Positions 25,837 to 33,686 of a stretch of DNA of 43,911 nt are shown one piece after another. The position numbers and the translations under genes are program-made. Source of the DNA: Scalindua sp964437425 (GTDB lineage Bacteria; Planctomycetota; Brocadiia; Brocadiales; Scalinduaceae); the NCBI GenBank assembly GCA_964437425.1, contig CAYTGO010000022.1, positions 1 through 43,911 of the forward strand, in the 5' to 3' direction. The notes under the pieces are model-generated. The model ran no database searches and was not told where the DNA came from. It saw only the letters and a program-made list of their open reading frames with translations. Position 1 is the stretch's first letter; the number at the start of each line of letters is the position of its first letter.

Positions 25837-26529
25837 ATGCAAAGCAAACCTAAACTATCAATAGTTATTCCCGTTTATAACGAAAAGGACACTATTGATG
25901 AAATCGTTAGAAGGGTACAAAATGTCGAATTTGAAAAAGAAATAATCATAGTTGATGACTGTTCAAGCGATGGGACAAGAGACAAAATAGACAAAATAAG
26001 CGGAAATAACATCAAGAAGCTGTTTCACGATAAGAACAAAGGCAAGGGCGCCTCATTAAGAACCGGGTTTCAACATGCTACGGGAGATATCGTTATAATC
26101 CAGGACGCAGATCTGGAATATAATCCCAACGAATACTCAAACCTGATTGAGCCAATCGTGGATGGAAGGGCTGATGTCGTATACGGCTCTCGTTTCCTTG
26201 GCGGACCACACAGAGTATCGTTCTTCTGGCACTATATTGGTAACAAAATATTGACTACGCTATCAAATATGTTGACAAATTTGATCCTGACAGATATGGA
26301 AACATGCTATAAGGTCTTTAAAACAGAAATAATAAAAGATATTAATATCCGTTCAAATCGTTTTGGTTTTGAACCTGAAATAACGGCAAAACTGGCTAAA
26401 AAAAAATGTATAATATACGAGATGCCAATTTCATACAGCGGAAGGGATTACGATGAAGGCAAAAAGATAGGATGGAAAGATGGTGTTGTTGCTCTATACT
26501 GTATAGTAAGGTTCAAACTTTTTGATTAA
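25837..26529 (+). CDS. Family 2 glycosyltransferase (dolichol-phosphate-mannose-synthase-like)
   Basis: 230 residues, GT-A fold. LSIVIPVYNEKDTIDEIV at the N-terminus, VDDCSSDGT (39-47), NKGKGASLRTGF (67-78) and the metal-binding DAD of QDADLEYNP (90-92), then YGSRFLGGPHR and EPEITAKLAKK. This set is typical of DPM1/undecaprenyl-phosphate sugar transferases, which charge a lipid carrier at the membrane. There are no C-terminal membrane segments. The sugar donor cannot be read from the sequence. Confidence 0.88.
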   Translation: MQSKPKLSIVIPVYNEKDTIDEIVRRVQNVEFEKEIIIVDDCSSDGTRDKIDKISGNNIKKLFHDKNKGKGASLRTGFQHATGDIVIIQDADLEYNPNEYSNLIEPIVDGRADVVYGSRFLGGPHRVSFFWHYIGNKILTTLSNMLTNLILTDMETCYKVFKTEIIKDINIRSNRFGFEPEITAKLAKKKCIIYEMPISYSGRDYDEGKKIGWKDGVVALYCIVRFKLFD

Positions 26530-26543
26530 AACAGATATTTATT

Positions 26544-26930
26544 TCAACACGATTCTTGAAAATGTGTTGGAATATCTTCAAAATAATAAAGATGTGTTAA
26601 ACAATTACAGTCCGAAGACCCAAACTTCTTCACAATTTGGGTAGCAACGGCGCTTTTCCCTGTCACACTGTTTAATTTACACTCATCTTTTCTGCCAACA
26701 TATCTGACCACCTTTATAACCTTCGCATAACACAAAAGATAATCAATGTGCCAATGAAGTTTTTTTTCACTTGAAAGGTGTCTATTTATCCTCTTCTCAA
26801 GACCATTTTGAGCACTTCCTGTGTACACATAATAACCTTTAGGAAAAACAAATGTACCAAGTAGACCAACCTTGATCTCTTTCTTATTCGACAGTTTTAT
26901 AATAAGAGTATAAATCCCCCCTTTTTGCAT
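26544..26930 (-). CDS. GIY-YIG family (DUF123) protein
   Basis: 128 residues from the preferred ATG at 26930. GIYTLIIKL (5-13) and GYYVYTGSA are the GIY and YIG-type strands; the C-terminal part has RINRHLSSEKKLHWHIDYLL and late Cys/His residues. These are the features of the DUF123 branch, often linked to endonuclease III, so a nuclease-like role in DNA metabolism is possible but untested. The open frame reaches 27011 with a TTG start, but the family normally begins just before GIY. It converges on the glycosyltransferase gene. Confidence 0.8.
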   Translation of the reverse strand: MQKGGIYTLIIKLSNKKEIKVGLLGTFVFPKGYYVYTGSAQNGLEKRINRHLSSEKKLHWHIDYLLCYAKVIKVVRYVGRKDECKLNSVTGKSAVATQIVKKFGSSDCNCLTHLYYFEDIPTHFQESC

Positions 26931-27250
26931 AGAACCTTTTATCTCCACACACAAAAACCCATTATGCAGATCCCCCCTGTTTCTCTCATAAAACTCCCTT
27001 AAAAATAGCAAAATGCACTCTTGCTAACGTTAATTTATAAACCCCATTACAATGAATGTCAACATTGCACTATTTCATTCATGAACTAAACTGCATATTG
27101 TCTTGACTTTAAAAAAAAGACTCGTAAAATCACAAAAAGTGGATGGCACTTAAAATTTATCAATCACTTTCTTCATAACAAATCTTTCAGATAGGTTTTA
27201 CAAAATAAGACCTGTTACCCTCATATAAATGAATATGCCGGAGGTGCAAA
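26931..27250. other. Intergenic region between GIY-YIG gene and yhaM
   Basis: 320 bp. It holds a promoter-like pair pointing to yhaM (27103-27130) and the yhaM ribosome-binding site; its left part is the possible N-terminal extension of the GIY-YIG frame. Nothing else recognised. Confidence 0.5.
27103..27130 (+). promoter_or_regulatory. Putative yhaM promoter
   Basis: TTGACT (27103-27108) and TAAAAT (27125-27130) with a 16-bp spacer; leader of about 115 nt. Confidence 0.55.
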
Positions 27251-28210
27251 ATGCCAAGAAAGTTTATATCACAGCTTAATGGCGGAACTACAATTGACGA
27301 AATTTTTTTAGTCCAGAACAAAGATCTAAGAACCACAAAGAACGGAAGTTTATATATTCAAGCACAGTTATCCGATCGCACAGGAATGATTGATGCAAGG
27401 ATGTGGGACGCAAGTACTTCATTCTTTGAATCGCTCGGCGATGATACATTCTTAAAGATCAAGGGCCGAACAGAAATTTACCAGAATAAAATACAGTTAA
27501 TAATTAAACAAATTTCAAAGACCAGCCAGAAAGAGATAAAACTTGAGGATTATCTGCCAGGCACAGAACAGGATGTAGATAAGATGTTTGCTGAGTTAAA
27601 ACAGATAGCCAGCTTAATCAAACAACCTCATCTAAAAAGCCTTCTTAATCTTTTCTTCAACGACAAGGATTTTTGCAGAGGTTTCTGCTCGGCACCAGCT
27701 GCTGTACAATACCACCATGCTTTCCTGGGCGGCCTATTAGAACACACCCTGTCAGTAGCAAAGCTGGGAAGTAATATTGCACCACTATATCCCAATTTAA
27801 ACAAGGATCTGTTAATCTGCGGGATAATACTTCATGACATAGGCAAGATCAGCGAACTTTGCTACGAAAAGAGCTTTCATTATTCAGACGAAGGCCAGCT
27901 TATTGGGCACCTGATATCAGGCGTACTCATGGTTGAAGAGAAAGCCAAGCAGATAGATGACTTTCCCAAGACGTTGTTGGACCTGTTAAGACACTTGATT
28001 TTGAGTCACCACGGAGAGTATGAATGGGGATCACCAAAACTCCCAATGACATTAGAGGCCCTGGCGCTTCATTATCTGGATAATATAGATGCGAAAATAC
28101 ACGCCTTTGACAAGGCGATCTCAAGCGATAAGGACTCCAGCGATAACTGGACAAATTACAGCAGGATGTTAGAAAGGAAATTATTCAAAAAATCTCATGA
28201 GTATGTTTAA
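27251..28210 (+). CDS. yhaM: YhaM-type 3'-5' exoribonuclease (OB fold plus HD domain)
   Basis: 319 residues. N-terminal OB fold (about 10-95, KNGSLYIQAQLSDRTGMIDARMW) for nucleic acid, then an HD domain with HHAFLGGLLEHTLSVAKL, ILHDIGKISEL and the later LILSHHGEYEWGSP. This order is the hallmark of YhaM exoribonuclease, which trims RNA 3' ends. The ATG has a good ribosome-binding site (CCGGAGGTG). Its 3' end overlaps the convergent ylbF-family gene by 4 bp, and rnr follows. Confidence 0.88.
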   Translation: MPRKFISQLNGGTTIDEIFLVQNKDLRTTKNGSLYIQAQLSDRTGMIDARMWDASTSFFESLGDDTFLKIKGRTEIYQNKIQLIIKQISKTSQKEIKLEDYLPGTEQDVDKMFAELKQIASLIKQPHLKSLLNLFFNDKDFCRGFCSAPAAVQYHHAFLGGLLEHTLSVAKLGSNIAPLYPNLNKDLLICGIILHDIGKISELCYEKSFHYSDEGQLIGHLISGVLMVEEKAKQIDDFPKTLLDLLRHLILSHHGEYEWGSPKLPMTLEALALHYLDNIDAKIHAFDKAISSDKDSSDNWTNYSRMLERKLFKKSHEYV

Positions 28211-28557
28211 CCAGAATCCTGGCTGTTTTCAGTTATAAATTCGGCTTCTATTCGCTTATTAACCTTAGTCATTAATTCAACGTAGTCAGTTTGAACTTTT
28301 AAAAAATTTTGTATGGATTGATTAGATGCAACTTTTTCCTTTAATTGCTGGAGCCTCTTTTTATCCTCGACTTCAACGGGTTTTAAGTCCTTTTCCAGCC
28401 CATGGATTTTTCTACTCTGTTTTTCCAATTCCTCTGAAATTTCTATTGCCTCATCATCTTTTTTAAACTGTTTTTCAGCTTCCCTGAACATTTTATATCT
28501 ATTATGGTTAGCTATTGCAGCACCTAGTTTTGACGCTATTTCTAAAATTTCTTCCAT
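28207..28557 (-). CDS. YlbF/YmcA family protein
   Basis: 116 residues, fully helical and charged: EILEIASKLGAAIANHNRYK, REAEKQFKKDDEAIEIS and, near the end, FLKVQTDYVELMTKVNK match the Com_YlbF family. In Bacillus, YlbF and YmcA form a complex with YaaT that steers RNase Y and so mRNA maturation. It is placed between yhaM and rnr on the opposite strand and is convergent with yhaM, which suggests an RNA-decay role here too. Confidence 0.75.
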   Translation of the reverse strand: MEEILEIASKLGAAIANHNRYKMFREAEKQFKKDDEAIEISEELEKQSRKIHGLEKDLKPVEVEDKKRLQQLKEKVASNQSIQNFLKVQTDYVELMTKVNKRIEAEFITENSQDSG

Positions 28558-28637
28558 ATACTCCCTTTTCTAAAAAAATTGTTTTTTCTTTAAGAATTAT
28601 ATTCCTAAATTTTTTTTTATCAAGGATTAGTTAAAGA

Positions 28638-30773
28638 ATGGTTAATGCAACAAAAATTATTCAGTTCATATGTAGCAGAAAATATAGTCCTATGAACGCT
28701 TCAGATCTTGCTGAACACTTCGAAGTTGATGATACAGAATCTCAACAATTTTGCACCCTCTTAAAAGAGCTGGAACTAAAGGGAGAGATTGTCCGGATTA
28801 AAAAGGAACAGTACGCAAATCCGAAAAAAGCCAACCTTTTAGTAGGCACACTCGACGCCAATCAGAAAGGTTTTGGATTCGTAGTCCCCGCTAAGGAGGA
28901 TGTTTCTGATGATATATATGTAAATTCAGAAGGATTAGGGAGCGCAATGCATGGCGACATTGTAGTTGTGAGGTTACCTTCGGAGAAAAAGAGGAAAAAA
29001 GGGAGAAGGCAAAGAAAAAAGGAAAGTAATACCGGAAAGATAATACGTGTTTTATACCGTGAAAACGAAACAATCGTTGGTACACTCAAAAAAAGCAGAC
29101 ATTTCAACTATGTAGCGCCTGACAACTCAAAACTGCCCAGAGACATTTATGTCTCAATGGACGACCCAAAAGGCGCAGAACATGGCGATAAAGTTATCGT
29201 CAAAATTGACCAATGGCCAACCAGACATCTCCACTCGGAAGGTACAATAGTCGAGATTTTAGGAAAAGACGGTGAGCCTGCCGTTGATATCAAGTCCATC
29301 ATACATCAGTTCAAACTACCGTTTGAATTCAACGAGAGCACCATTGCCGAAACGCAGAATCTACAACAGCCTATCAGACCCGCCGAAGTCGACGCAAGGC
29401 TGGATCTTCGTAGCGAATTAATCATAACAATTGATCCTGATGACGCAAAGGACTTTGATGACGCAATCTCTCTGAAGAAAGACAAAAAAGGAAACTGGCT
29501 CCTTGGCGTTCACATCGCTGATGTCTCCTATTATATAAATGAAAACTCTTCTATAGACAAAGAAGCGAAAAAAAGAGGCACCAGCGTATACCTTCCCGGC
29601 ACTGTCATACCGATGCTTCCCGAAGTATTATCAAATGGTATTTGCAGTCTGAAAGAGAAAGAAGACAGACTGACCAAAAGTATATTTTTCACCTATTCAG
29701 ATGATGGCGCGCTGGTAAGTTCTGAGATCAAGCATTCAGTAATAAATGTCACAAAAAGATTAACCTACAATATTGCAACTAAGATATTAATGGAAAGCGA
29801 TAAGGACAACACAGACCCCGTAACAAACCTTCTGTTTGAAGCAGCCAAACTTGCAAAGCTACTATACAAAGGACGCATGGCAGAAGGCGCACTTGAACTG
29901 AACCTGCCCGAGATTAATATAAGGGTCGGCAAAGACGGCAAGATCGACACAATAGAGAAGACCGCAAGAGATATTTCACACATCATTATTGAAGAGTTTA
30001 TGATTGCGGCAAATCAGGCTGCAGCAACATTTATGCACCAGAACAATCTCCCTTCAGTAAGCCGAAGCCATCCTGAACCGGATGAGGACGAGATGCATGA
30101 TTTTGCTGAATTTATTTTCAATTGCAAGAACAAGAAAATAGACCCCTTTAACAAAAAAAGGCTACAGGCTTTTCTGGATGAAATATCTGACCATCCTGAA
30201 AGTTATATAATCAACCTGATGCTGCTCCGATCAATGAGGAAGGCCGAGTACTCTACTACCGACTCAGCTCATTTTGCGCTAGGATTAGAACATTATGCAC
30301 ACTTTACCTCCCCCATACGCCGCTACCCTGATCTGATCATACACCGCCTTTTAGACCTGTTCTTCCAGGGGCAACTAAAATCTAAAAATGTTAAAGCCTC
30401 ATGGAATGAGAAAATTACCGGTTGGGCAAAACATTGTTCTGCTACAGAAAAGAGAGCAGAAGAAGCAGAACGTGAAATAATAAAACTTAAGCTACTCAGA
30501 CACATGGAAGAACACTCCGACAAGATAATGGAGGGTATTATTACCGGCATTCAGGAATACGGACTCTTTGTACAAATTGATGAATTCCAACTGGACGGAC
30601 TTGTCCACATCCGCACACTAACCGATGATTTCTACGAACTCGACAAGAAAAAGCTCCGCCTGATCGGATCGAGGAGAGGTAAAGTTTATAGCTTTGGAGA
30701 TGTAGTTAATGTCAAGATAACAAAAATTGATCTACTGAAGAGAGAAGTTGACTTTGTGATAGTGCAGGAATGA
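28638..30773 (+). CDS. rnr: Ribonuclease R
   Basis: Processive 3'-5' exoribonuclease that degrades structured RNA. 711 residues: N-terminal helix-turn-helix-like part (1-60), cold-shock OB folds with GTLDANQKGFGFVVP, the RNB catalytic domain starting ELIITIDPDDAKDFDDAISL with its Asp cluster, then SRSHPEPDE, HYAHFTSPIRRYPDLIIHR, and a C-terminal S1 domain (GIITGIQEYGLFVQIDEF) ending shortly after, without the long basic tail of the E. coli enzyme. AAGGA lies about 12 bases before the ATG. Confidence 0.96.
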   Translation: MVNATKIIQFICSRKYSPMNASDLAEHFEVDDTESQQFCTLLKELELKGEIVRIKKEQYANPKKANLLVGTLDANQKGFGFVVPAKEDVSDDIYVNSEGLGSAMHGDIVVVRLPSEKKRKKGRRQRKKESNTGKIIRVLYRENETIVGTLKKSRHFNYVAPDNSKLPRDIYVSMDDPKGAEHGDKVIVKIDQWPTRHLHSEGTIVEILGKDGEPAVDIKSIIHQFKLPFEFNESTIAETQNLQQPIRPAEVDARLDLRSELIITIDPDDAKDFDDAISLKKDKKGNWLLGVHIADVSYYINENSSIDKEAKKRGTSVYLPGTVIPMLPEVLSNGICSLKEKEDRLTKSIFFTYSDDGALVSSEIKHSVINVTKRLTYNIATKILMESDKDNTDPVTNLLFEAAKLAKLLYKGRMAEGALELNLPEINIRVGKDGKIDTIEKTARDISHIIIEEFMIAANQAAATFMHQNNLPSVSRSHPEPDEDEMHDFAEFIFNCKNKKIDPFNKKRLQAFLDEISDHPESYIINLMLLRSMRKAEYSTTDSAHFALGLEHYAHFTSPIRRYPDLIIHRLLDLFFQGQLKSKNVKASWNEKITGWAKHCSATEKRAEEAEREIIKLKLLRHMEEHSDKIMEGIITGIQEYGLFVQIDEFQLDGLVHIRTLTDDFYELDKKKLRLIGSRRGKVYSFGDVVNVKITKIDLLKREVDFVIVQE

Positions 30774-30815
30774 TGTTAATCTAACTTGGCTTTCAAGTAT
30801 ATATTGAATTAAACA

Positions 30816-31694
30816 TTAATGGTGCGTCTTGCCTTTCTTCAATTTCTCATATATTTTTGCTTCCTTCTTCGCCTTTTTATACAAACCGGCTTTTTTGTAG
30901 ACCACGCTGAGTTGGTGGTGGATCCTGGCATCTTTAGGCATCAATTCAATTGCTTTTTCTAACTCGTGCATTGCATCATCGAACACCTTGTTACCTTCAT
31001 AAGCCATTCCAAGCTTGTAATGAACACCGGCCCTCTTTTTTTTCTGTTTTTCAGGAAGGAGCTTTAACGTAGTCTGATATTCCGTTATAGCCTTATCAAA
31101 CATTCCCTGCCTGAAATAAGATAACCCAAGGTTATAGTGGGCTTCTGACATATCGGGGCTGATTTCTACTGCCATCCAGAATTCATCCGCGGCATCACTG
31201 TACTTTCCTTTCATCGAATACAATGTTCCTAGACTGTAATGTACACGTGCATTATCCGGTTCTATCTCAATTGACTTTTTGTAGGCGTTGATTGCATCGT
31301 CGATCATTCCTTTCTCAGCGTAAGCACTACCTAATTCACTATAATTTTTTGTATCAACAACCTCGTAGTCTATTTTTTCCATATATTTTTTTACGTATTC
31401 ATTATATTTACCTGGATTGAGTCTATGGGAAATAGAGAATTCAGACTTGGCCTGTTCATCCACACCCTTTCTTTTAAATGCCCGGCCCAGATTAAAATGA
31501 GCCTCTGCACTGGAGGGATTAAGTTTAATTGCATTTTTGAAAGCATCAATTGCATAATTATGCTGTCCATTATTAAGGTAGTTAACCCCTAACCTGCTGT
31601 AGTGACCTTCGTCCCTGCGTGAACAGCCAAGAAACAGACAGGAAACCGTCACAAAAATAAGGATTTTCTTTGAAAAATTGTTGAAATTCCACAT
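30816..31694 (-). CDS. TPR-repeat lipoprotein
   Basis: 292 residues. N-terminal signal with lipobox LFLGC (cleavage before Cys24) predicts a lipid-anchored envelope protein. It carries about seven tetratricopeptide repeats (for example YAIDAFKNAIKLNPSSAEAH and DAINAYKKSIEIEPDNARVH), a scaffold for protein contacts. A basic tail ends KLKKGKTHH. Divergent from comF; no specific function can be read. Confidence 0.88.
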   Translation of the reverse strand: MWNFNNFSKKILIFVTVSCLFLGCSRRDEGHYSRLGVNYLNNGQHNYAIDAFKNAIKLNPSSAEAHFNLGRAFKRKGVDEQAKSEFSISHRLNPGKYNEYVKKYMEKIDYEVVDTKNYSELGSAYAEKGMIDDAINAYKKSIEIEPDNARVHYSLGTLYSMKGKYSDAADEFWMAVEISPDMSEAHYNLGLSYFRQGMFDKAITEYQTTLKLLPEKQKKKRAGVHYKLGMAYEGNKVFDDAMHELEKAIELMPKDARIHHQLSVVYKKAGLYKKAKKEAKIYEKLKKGKTHH

Positions 31695-31736
31695 ATCAGG
31701 ATTAATTCAGTAATTAGGTTTGTAGCAAAATTTTGT

Positions 31737-31766
31737 TTGAAAAATTAAAACTTGGAGTATTATACA
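31737..31766 (+). promoter_or_regulatory. Putative comF promoter, possibly leaderless
   Basis: TTGAAA (31737-31742) and TATACA (31761-31766) with an 18-bp spacer; the -10 ends 4 bp before the comF ATG, so the message may begin at or next to the start codon. Confidence 0.35.
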
Positions 31767-31770
31767 AACC

Positions 31771-32541
31771 ATGCCAGATTTGCATCAAGAAAATAAAGTA
31801 TTTTCGGTGTCAGCAATACACGACATATTCTCCGGGCTTTTAGATGTCTTGTACCCACGTCACTGTTTTGCCTGTGACAAGAGTCTTCATGAAGAAAAAA
31901 ACACCTATGTATGCGAAAGTTGCCTGGAAATAATAGAAGCAACCGAAGCAAGACGCTGCATCAAGTGTGGCCTGAAATTAGGACCGGGCATACCTTCCTC
32001 CAGCAAAGGATGCCCTGAGTGTGAAAATACCAATTTAGGATTTGAAAAAAGCTTGTTTGTATCTGACAACATAGAACCTGTCAGAACCCTGATTCACCAG
32101 TTCAAATACAAAAAGCATATGTGCCTGGCGGCACCATTAGGATCTCTACTGGTAAACCTCTTACATCAAAAAACTATTGGCAAAATAGACGCTGTTGTAC
32201 CAGTTCCCCTCCATTGGAAGAAGAAACAGGAAAGGGGATTCAACCAGTCTGAATTAATGGCTAAAAAAATCTCCAAAAGACTGTCTATACCAATTTATAC
32301 AAACAACCTGTTTCGAGACAAAAACACGTTGTCACAAACTCAACTCTCACGTACACAGCGACAGAAAAACGTTAAAGGTGCCTTTAAGGTTAATAATCCA
32401 GAGATGTTTTATCAAAAGAATATTCTCCTGGTAGACGATGTTTTAACGACGGGAATGACGGCCTCAGAATGCGCAAAGAGCCTGGAAAGTGCAAAAACAA
32501 ACAAAGTATTCCTCATAGCACTTGCAAGATCAAAAATGTAA
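31771..32541 (+). CDS. comF: ComF-family phosphoribosyltransferase-like protein
   Basis: 256 residues. N-terminal zinc ribbon with Cys pairs (CFACD, CESC, CIKC, CPEC, about 31-90), then a PRTase-type domain with VVPVPLHWKKKQERGFNQSE, LSQTQLSRTQRQKNV and the PRPP loop ILLVDDVLTTGMTASEC. ComF is needed for DNA uptake in several bacteria, but homologues are common in non-competent species, so the role is open. No ribosome-binding site at normal distance from the ATG. Confidence 0.92.
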   Translation: MPDLHQENKVFSVSAIHDIFSGLLDVLYPRHCFACDKSLHEEKNTYVCESCLEIIEATEARRCIKCGLKLGPGIPSSSKGCPECENTNLGFEKSLFVSDNIEPVRTLIHQFKYKKHMCLAAPLGSLLVNLLHQKTIGKIDAVVPVPLHWKKKQERGFNQSELMAKKISKRLSIPIYTNNLFRDKNTLSQTQLSRTQRQKNVKGAFKVNNPEMFYQKNILLVDDVLTTGMTASECAKSLESAKTNKVFLIALARSKM

Positions 32542-32631
32542 CGACATACGATTATACCTCTATACAATCTCTCTTGAACTCTCCTCATAAGATACTATTA
32601 ACACTTGCCTTATCAAAACGCTATTAATCGC

Positions 32632-32660
32632 TTGACTACATTAAGCAAAGAAAGTATCAT
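32632..32660 (+). promoter_or_regulatory. Putative hpf promoter
   Basis: TTGACT (32632-32637) and TATCAT (32655-32660), 17-bp spacer. Downstream, TTTTTGCT (32672-32679) and AGCAAAAA (32687-32694) can form a weak hairpin. Confidence 0.5.
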
Positions 32661-32735
32661 TAATCATTGGCTTTTTGCTTATTTTGAGCAAAAAATTATC
32701 AGACAATATTTAGTTAGTACGAAAGGAAACAAGAT

Positions 32736-33071
32736 TTGGAGATAATCATACACTCAAGGCACCTGGACGCTACAGAAGCAATAAAGGGCTACATAAATAA
32801 GAAAGCTTCAAAACTTACTAAATATTCAACCAAAATAACCAAGATACAATTTACCCTGAAAATAGAAGGTGTAAATAACATAGTAGAAGCAATATGTTCC
32901 GCTGCAGGGGCAACACTTGTCGCAGAGACGTCAAATGCTGATATGTATGCCGCTATTGATCTTGTAATGGACAAGCTGGACAAACAAATTATCAAACAAA
33001 AAGAGAAGCATAAACAACAACCTAGAAGAAGCATAAAGGATGAAGCTCCAGTTGAGACCGATGAGGAGTAG
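32736..33071 (+). CDS. hpf: Ribosome hibernation-promoting factor, short form
   Basis: 111 residues of the HPF/RaiA family: MEIIIHSRHLDATEAIKGYI, a middle strand (ITKIQFTLKIEG), and DMYAAIDLVMDKLDKQIIK, followed by an acidic tail. Binds the ribosome decoding centre in slow growth and leads to inactive dimers; the short form lacks the dimerising C-terminal domain of long HPF. The start codon is TTG at 32736, with AAAGGA seven bases upstream. ptsN and the HPr-EI gene follow, a common hpf-ptsN association. Confidence 0.93.
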   Translation: MEIIIHSRHLDATEAIKGYINKKASKLTKYSTKITKIQFTLKIEGVNNIVEAICSAAGATLVAETSNADMYAAIDLVMDKLDKQIIKQKEKHKQQPRRSIKDEAPVETDEE

Positions 33072-33183
33072 GAGTAAGTAGTTATATCAACTGATATGTA
33101 ACGTTGAAGTAATTACATTTCTTTAGTGCTTTATATTGAATTCAGGTTTTATTTTTTAAATTATTTTTTTACACAGAAAACTA

Positions 33184-33657
33184 ATGAAAATAATCGATTT
33201 TATTGAGGAAGAAGCCGTAATAGACGATTTGCAATCCACTGATAAAGAATCTGTCATACGGGAAATGGTTGACGCGCTGAAAGATCTGAACAAGATTGAC
33301 GAAAGCGAATTAGACGACATAATGGGCGCGCTCATAAAAAGAGAGAAAGTAGGAAGCACTGGAATAGGTAAAGGAGTCGCGGTGCCTCATACAAAACACA
33401 AAAGTATTACAAAAATAACAGGAGCATTTGCACGTTCGCTAAAAGGAGTGGAATTTGATGCGCTTGACGGTGAACCTGTTTACCTGTTTTTCCTGTTACT
33501 ATCACCACATGATTCTGCAGATGTACATCTCGCCGCCCTGGAAAAAATTTCATCTGTGATTAGAAATGCTGATTTTCGAAATTTCGTAAGAAATGCATCT
33601 GATAAACCAGAAATGGTTGACATCTTAAAGGAAGTCGATGAGGCAAAGTCTGAATAA
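33184..33657 (+). CDS. ptsN: Nitrogen-type PTS EIIA protein
   Basis: 157 residues, EIIA fold of the fructose/nitrogen type: REKVGSTGIGKGVAVPHTK with phospho-acceptor His69, then DGEPVYLFFLLLSPH and HLAALEKISSVIRN. PtsN proteins receive phosphate from a PTS chain and regulate transport and metabolism rather than import sugar. The HPr-EI fusion follows by 29 bp, so the phosphate chain is encoded together. No EIIB or EIIC is nearby. Confidence 0.9.
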   Translation: MKIIDFIEEEAVIDDLQSTDKESVIREMVDALKDLNKIDESELDDIMGALIKREKVGSTGIGKGVAVPHTKHKSITKITGAFARSLKGVEFDALDGEPVYLFFLLLSPHDSADVHLAALEKISSVIRNADFRNFVRNASDKPEMVDILKEVDEAKSE

Positions 33658-33686
33658 CACAATTCAACAATTAACCAAACCAACCA

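Noticed and set aside
32660..32700. Possible sigma-54 promoter before hpf
   Set aside because: GG and GC elements are only 6 bp apart instead of 10; a normal TTGACT/TATCAT pair is better.
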